NCBI GenBank assembly: GCA_003514305.1
Contig: DORE01000273.1
Span: forward strand, 1 to 19,764
Origin: Gammaproteobacteria bacterium
GTDB lineage: Bacteria; Pseudomonadota; Gammaproteobacteria; Pseudomonadales; Pseudohongiellaceae
DNA length: 19,764 nt
Direction of reading: 5' to 3'
The notes under the pieces are model-generated. The model saw nothing but the letters and a program-made list of their open reading frames with translations. It made no database searches and was not told the origin of the DNA. A program made the position numbers and the translations under genes. Positions 16,234 through 19,764 of this stretch are shown here, piece by piece. Every line of letters starts with the position of its first letter. Position 1 is the first letter of the stretch.

Positions 16234-17367
16234 TTATTCTAGAATACGATAACCAGATGGAGCGTATTCGATAGAGCTGGGGAAGTCCAAAGCCTCGATC
16301 TTAGAATGGCCCACAAGCACGGCATCCTCCGCTGCTCTGCTTGCTCCGTAACTTCTCATAAATTCGTCTTCCTCCTCACGGCCTGGCAATTGGCCCGTCA
16401 ACGCCATCCGAATGACCTTCGCCACCTCTTCAGGATTGTCGCGCTGCGGATAGTGTCCAGCCTCAGGCAAGACCCAGAAGCTACTTTGCGCCTGTCTATC
16501 ATTAAGATAGTTATCCCAGACATGATTGGCAATTCGAACGGGATTCACGTTATCGGCCAGCCCCCATAGATAAGCCACCGGAACCGAGCTACGCGGCAAA
16601 TTCTCCAGCCAACGTACTTCATTAGCCTGCCGCTCGAGCAAATAGCGACCAACATAGATCAAGGAGGAATTACCCTGGTTGAAGGCAAAAATATCGGAGA
16701 ATGCAAGTGATTCAGGATCTCCTTCCGTGCGTCTTGGCTGTGCAGCTCGGAAAGAGAGCATTTCGGCGGCGGTATCTGTATCGAGCATTCTCAATTGGCC
16801 CGGCGATAAATTGGCCAGCGGTAGAAACATGCCACTGTTTGAGAGGAAATGATAATTAATTGTATAGCCTGGATTTGGGTTGTCCAAATAGTTACCGAGA
16901 AACGCTAAACCGATGCTCACACCACGGTCGTGGGTAAAGAGTGCAAAGTCTTCAAAGCCAACTACTTCGCGGACGAAATAATCAACGATCTCTGCATTCT
17001 CGACCAGCATATAGTTGAAGCCGTCAAGTGGTTTATCTGAGAACCCAGAGCCCGGGAAGTCTAGCGCGGCGATATGATACTCATCTTCCAGATAGGGGAT
17101 CATCTTGAAATAGTCGAAACTAGAATTCGGGAATCCATGAATCAATACCAGCTTTGGGTTAGTTTCGTTTCCCCAGGTTCTAAAGAAAACATTGACCTTT
17201 TTAGCATTATTATCTTCTGTAGTTGAAGTCCATTCAAAATATTCCCCGGCCTGATACCAATCCCTCGCCAAGTCGGAATAAAAAACAAAATCTTCATCCT
17301 GTGCTCGTAAAGACTGAGCCACGCAAAAAGTTAAAGCGATGAGGAATAATTTGTACAACATAGCCAT
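16234..17367 (-). CDS. Exported alpha/beta hydrolase with Asp nucleophile (epoxide hydrolase/haloalkane dehalogenase-like)
   Basis: The 377-aa protein starts with a Sec signal peptide cleaved after about Ala22 (LRA/QD), so it acts outside the cytoplasm. The alpha/beta hydrolase core shows HGFPNSS for the oxyanion hole, DFPGSGFSDKP, and the nucleophile elbow THDRGVSIG with Asp147 where esterases have Ser. Asp272 (GLADNVNP) and His305 (EAGHYPQRDNP) complete the triad. An aspartate nucleophile with HGFP is the pattern of epoxide hydrolases and haloalkane dehalogenases; which of the two, and the substrate, cannot be decided without the cap-domain Tyr or Trp halide residues. A C-terminal stretch of about 45 residues (after GQLPGREEEDEF) extends beyond the usual fold. 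It is the second gene after the MBL-fold gene, 44 bases downstream, so probably co-transcribed. Confidence 0.88.
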   Translation of the reverse strand: MAMLYKLFLIALTFCVAQSLRAQDEDFVFYSDLARDWYQAGEYFEWTSTTEDNNAKKVNVFFRTWGNETNPKLVLIHGFPNSSFDYFKMIPYLEDEYHIAALDFPGSGFSDKPLDGFNYMLVENAEIVDYFVREVVGFEDFALFTHDRGVSIGLAFLGNYLDNPNPGYTINYHFLSNSGMFLPLANLSPGQLRMLDTDTAAEMLSFRAAQPRRTEGDPESLAFSDIFAFNQGNSSLIYVGRYLLERQANEVRWLENLPRSSVPVAYLWGLADNVNPVRIANHVWDNYLNDRQAQSSFWVLPEAGHYPQRDNPEEVAKVIRMALTGQLPGREEEDEFMRSYGASRAAEDAVLVGHSKIEALDFPSSIEYAPSGYRILE

Positions 17368-17411
17368 GCCTACTACCCACTATTTAACATATGATTGTTT
17401 ATCAACTTGGG

Positions 17412-18398
17412 TTAGCGGTCCGCCAAACGTCCACCACCACCGAGCTGATAATAAACAACAGGAACAAAATCCGCCGGACCCCAGCCAGGGTCGTCGGTCC
17501 ATTCGGCGTCATAGGCCGCAGTTGGCTGTGCGGCAATCACGTCATGCAGCTTTTTGCCTTCGCGGATCATGCCCAGAACTTGCTGTTGAATATCGAGAAT
17601 CATGTCTCGGAATTTTATCAACTCTTCCCGACCAACCACTTCGAGGCCGTGGCCGGGGATTATCTTCGTTTCAGGGCCAGCTATCTCGATGGCCATGTCC
17701 ATAGCCGCGACTGTACCCCTCAAGGTGCCGCCGTTATAAACATCAATTATGGGATAGCTGGTTGTGCGATATACATCGCCTAGATGCAGAACGTCGGATT
17801 CGGGAAAGTAGACAAAAATATCTCCATCCGTATGAGCGGGAGGAACCAAAAAAGCCTGAACTTCTTCTCCATTAAGATGGAAACTCAGGGTGTCGTTGAA
17901 AGTGATCAGCGGTCTGGCAGCGACCGGCTGTTGCGGAACAAAACTACCGCCGGCTCTCGGGAAATGGCTTTTCTCCTCCAGAAATCGCAGACGTGTGTTT
18001 TCATGAGCAAAGATTAGCACGCCCCTGTTCGCAAGATTTTCATTGCCTCCAACATGGTCGATATGTATGTGGGTGTTGACCAGGAACCGAATCTTTTCTT
18101 CAGTCACCCGCTCGACTGCTTCTACCACTTTGTCCGCAAGCTGCGCGAACAGCGAATCCACCAAAAGCACACCTTCCGGACCAATCTGAACGCCGATGTT
18201 ACCTCCGCCCCCTGGGCGCTGAATCATATAGACATTGCCTGCCACAGGAATGATTGAAAGCTCAACATCGGCCAACCCCCCTTGACCAAATGAATAGTGT
18301 GAAAGCGGCAGAAGTGAGAAAAAAGCAGCGCCTACTACGGCGAATCTTCGCAGTATCAACCTACTAAGCAAATTCAATTGCGACATCTTGCTGACCAT
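17412..18398 (-). CDS. Exported MBL-fold metallohydrolase
   Basis: This is a metallo-beta-lactamase-fold hydrolase of 328 aa with an N-terminal signal region (basic MVSKMSQLNLLSRLILRRF, then a hydrophobic core to about Gly40). The complete dinuclear metal set is visible: His110, His112, Asp114 and His115 in THIHIDHVGG, His189 in PPAHTDGD, Asp208 in LHLGDVYRTT, and His250 in IPGHG. Loops such as QRPGGGGNIGVQIGPEG and NTHIHIDHVGGNENL match the broad group of exported MBL hydrolases seen next to quinoproteins and amidohydrolases, not a named beta-lactamase class, so antibiotic resistance should not be inferred. The C-terminus adds a helical region with DPGWGPADFVPVVYYQLGG. It is probably the first gene of a two-gene operon with the Asp-nucleophile hydrolase. 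Confidence 0.92.
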   Translation of the reverse strand: MVSKMSQLNLLSRLILRRFAVVGAAFFSLLPLSHYSFGQGGLADVELSIIPVAGNVYMIQRPGGGGNIGVQIGPEGVLLVDSLFAQLADKVVEAVERVTEEKIRFLVNTHIHIDHVGGNENLANRGVLIFAHENTRLRFLEEKSHFPRAGGSFVPQQPVAARPLITFNDTLSFHLNGEEVQAFLVPPAHTDGDIFVYFPESDVLHLGDVYRTTSYPIIDVYNGGTLRGTVAAMDMAIEIAGPETKIIPGHGLEVVGREELIKFRDMILDIQQQVLGMIREGKKLHDVIAAQPTAAYDAEWTDDPGWGPADFVPVVYYQLGGGGRLADR

Positions 18399-18741
18399 TT
18401 TCTCATCTTTTAGGTGATTATCCTGAAGAAACTGCCCAAGTTTTCGATCGCTCTACGTATTTTTATTGCATCAAAGTATGTGATGCAACAACTCATTTTG
18501 AATACCTTGCTATGAAGCCAGCGGCAGGCGCTCTTTCTGTCGCTGCCTTACCTACTAAATCTTGATTTGGCTTCAGCTGAGCCATGTCTGGCCCTATCAT
18601 CGTAAGATGACTCTGGAATGGGCCTGCGGGGAATTGGCGCAGTCGCACCGACATTCAAGCAACAACGCCATCAAACTTTTAAAAGCAGCTCTAGCTCAAT
18701 GCAAACCGGAATTGCTCGTTCTCGCCTGCGACAAGGTCTAC
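18399..18741. other. 343-bp intergenic region upstream of the MBL gene
   Basis: This separates the phosphoesterase gene from the MBL-fold gene, both on the minus strand, so the MBL promoter is probably here. An imperfect hairpin (GCGGCAG/CTGTCGC with one G-T pair, about 18520-18543) is the only structure noticed. A plus-strand frame at 18562-18825 overlaps the phosphoesterase 3' end and is not convincing. Confidence 0.45.
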
Positions 18742-19764
18742 CTACAGTGGTGGTGCATTTGCGTAATCCGCAGTGTTACTGAATCTGCGAGCATCCAGCG
18801 TTTGACGAGCTCCAGCACTCAGTGATTTCGAACCGGTACTCCCTTTTACCATCTCAAAGTAATCATACAGTTGATCGTCAGCGGTGTATGCCTCATAGGT
18901 CAAACGGGCGCCGTCCACTGTAATAATTTGATAGAACTGTGTGTTTTCAGCGGACTTTTGCAGGATGACACCGTGATCGGCATAGCTGTCCCAGCCATTT
19001 GGCTTAAGCTCATACATTTTGGCGCCTGAAACTGAATTTACGAACATTACGTCGACCTGTGTGTCTTCGCCGAGGGCCAGACGCTCCGGTGACTGACCAA
19101 TAGCACCGCGGGCATAAGTGTGGTCGTGGCCTTGCAGAACCAGATCAACACTGTGCCTATGCAAAATAGGCAGCAATAAATCTCTTCGGTTTATACTGTC
19201 GCGCTCTCCGGCAGATGAGAATATCGGGTAGTGGAAAGTGACAAACTTCCACCGGGCATCGCTTGTGGCCAACTTGCTATCGAGCCAGTTTGCCTGGGCT
19301 TCGGACTCCTGGGACAGAGAGTTAAGCACGAACAAGTGGATGTCCTGATTGTAGCGTATATCATAGACGGTTTCGTGCAAGTTGGCTGGCAGGGCGGCGT
19401 CCTTTGGGAGGTTAAACTGTGGGCGCCATAAATGGCTCAAGACTCTTTCGGATCTTCGATCCTGAACGCCATAGGCCTGCACCTCGTGGTTGCCGACCAC
19501 CGGCACTGCAGGAATACTGGAGTGCACGAAACTGCCCGCTTTGAACCACTCTGCCCACTCGTAATCACGCGCGGCGCGATTTACAAGGTCACCAGCATGC
19601 AGGAAAAAGCGCGCATCTGGCGCCTTGTTCAAGGCTGCCCGAACTATCCGTGACCAGTGAGAGAGGATGCCGTTCTGGGCATCTCCAAAATACGCAAACT
19701 TTACCGGACCAGCATCGGGTGCGGTGCGGGTTTGAATCCATTCGCTCCATGCCCCTTCAGCTCC
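18742..19764 (-). CDS. Calcineurin-like metallophosphoesterase (purple acid phosphatase type), 5' end outside the window
   Basis: The frame stays open to the right edge, so the true start lies outside; the TTG at 19632 is internal. The visible 340 codons hold the metal motifs of the calcineurin-like fold in order: KFAYFGDAQNG (GDxQ in place of DxH, common in purple acid phosphatase-like members), FFLHAGDLVN, PVVGNHEVQ, FVTFHYPIFSS and LVLQGHDHTYAR. Such enzymes hydrolyse phosphomonoesters or diesters with a two-metal centre and are usually exported. The first visible residues (GAWSEWIQTRTAPDAGPVKFAYF) probably join a fibronectin-like N-terminal domain that is cut off. The C-terminal part after SGAKMYEL is a beta segment typical of the group, ending with a variable tail. 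Confidence 0.9.
   Translation of the reverse strand, partial: GAEGAWSEWIQTRTAPDAGPVKFAYFGDAQNGILSHWSRIVRAALNKAPDARFFLHAGDLVNRAARDYEWAEWFKAGSFVHSSIPAVPVVGNHEVQAYGVQDRRSERVLSHLWRPQFNLPKDAALPANLHETVYDIRYNQDIHLFVLNSLSQESEAQANWLDSKLATSDARWKFVTFHYPIFSSAGERDSINRRDLLLPILHRHSVDLVLQGHDHTYARGAIGQSPERLALGEDTQVDVMFVNSVSGAKMYELKPNGWDSYADHGVILQKSAENTQFYQIITVDGARLTYEAYTADDQLYDYFEMVKGSTGSKSLSAGARQTLDARRFSNTADYANAPPL

Noticed and set aside
17412..18398. Beta-lactamase (antibiotic resistance) reading of the MBL-fold gene
   Set aside because: The metal motifs are shared by many hydrolases of this fold; there is no feature of a named lactamase class and the context is an operon of general hydrolases.

Overview
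The window looks like chromosomal DNA of an aerobic, didermal, probably marine gammaproteobacterium; this is an inference with no ribosomal RNA to support it. The reasons are a HemG-type protoporphyrinogen oxidase, a lipoprotein peptidase with an outer-membrane sorting signal, several Sec signal peptides, and moderate-to-low GC content. I see no tRNA, rRNA, CRISPR array, insertion sequence or phage gene. The supported genes cover only about three quarters of the window, and several gaps of 300 to 800 bases hold no recognisable gene, which is low coding density for a bacterium.

Left part (1 to 5.6 kb): a 5'-truncated winged-helix regulator of the COG2345/SufR-like type faces a convergent hemG. 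A lipoprotein S9 (prolyl oligopeptidase-like) peptidase follows on the plus strand, and a GMC-family FAD alcohol dehydrogenase follows on the minus strand.

Middle part (5.6 to 12.3 kb): a photolyase/cryptochrome-related protein of the DPRP (FeS-BCP) family and a ferrochelatase (hemH) lie on the plus strand with 0.8 kb of unexplained DNA between them. A eukaryotic-type class I fructose-bisphosphate aldolase and a DUF1993 protein with a basic tail follow on the minus strand. HemG, the photolyase and HemH within 9 kb suggest a loose theme of haem/porphyrin supply and light damage.

Right part (12.5 to 19.8 kb): an unrecognised exported 383-aa protein is divergent from a possible small membrane protein. 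Then come a zinc-free MDR quinone oxidoreductase-like enzyme and a small exported beta-rich protein that ends at a strong inverted repeat. A minus-strand run of exported hydrolases completes the window: an Asp-nucleophile alpha/beta hydrolase, a metallo-beta-lactamase-fold hydrolase 44 bases upstream of it, and a calcineurin-like phosphoesterase cut by the right edge.

No clearly new multi-gene system is demonstrated. The best leads are the photolyase-family protein that lacks most iron-sulfur ligands, the cysteine-free SufR-like regulator, the unknown exported protein with its divergent neighbour, and the long gaps around the photolyase.
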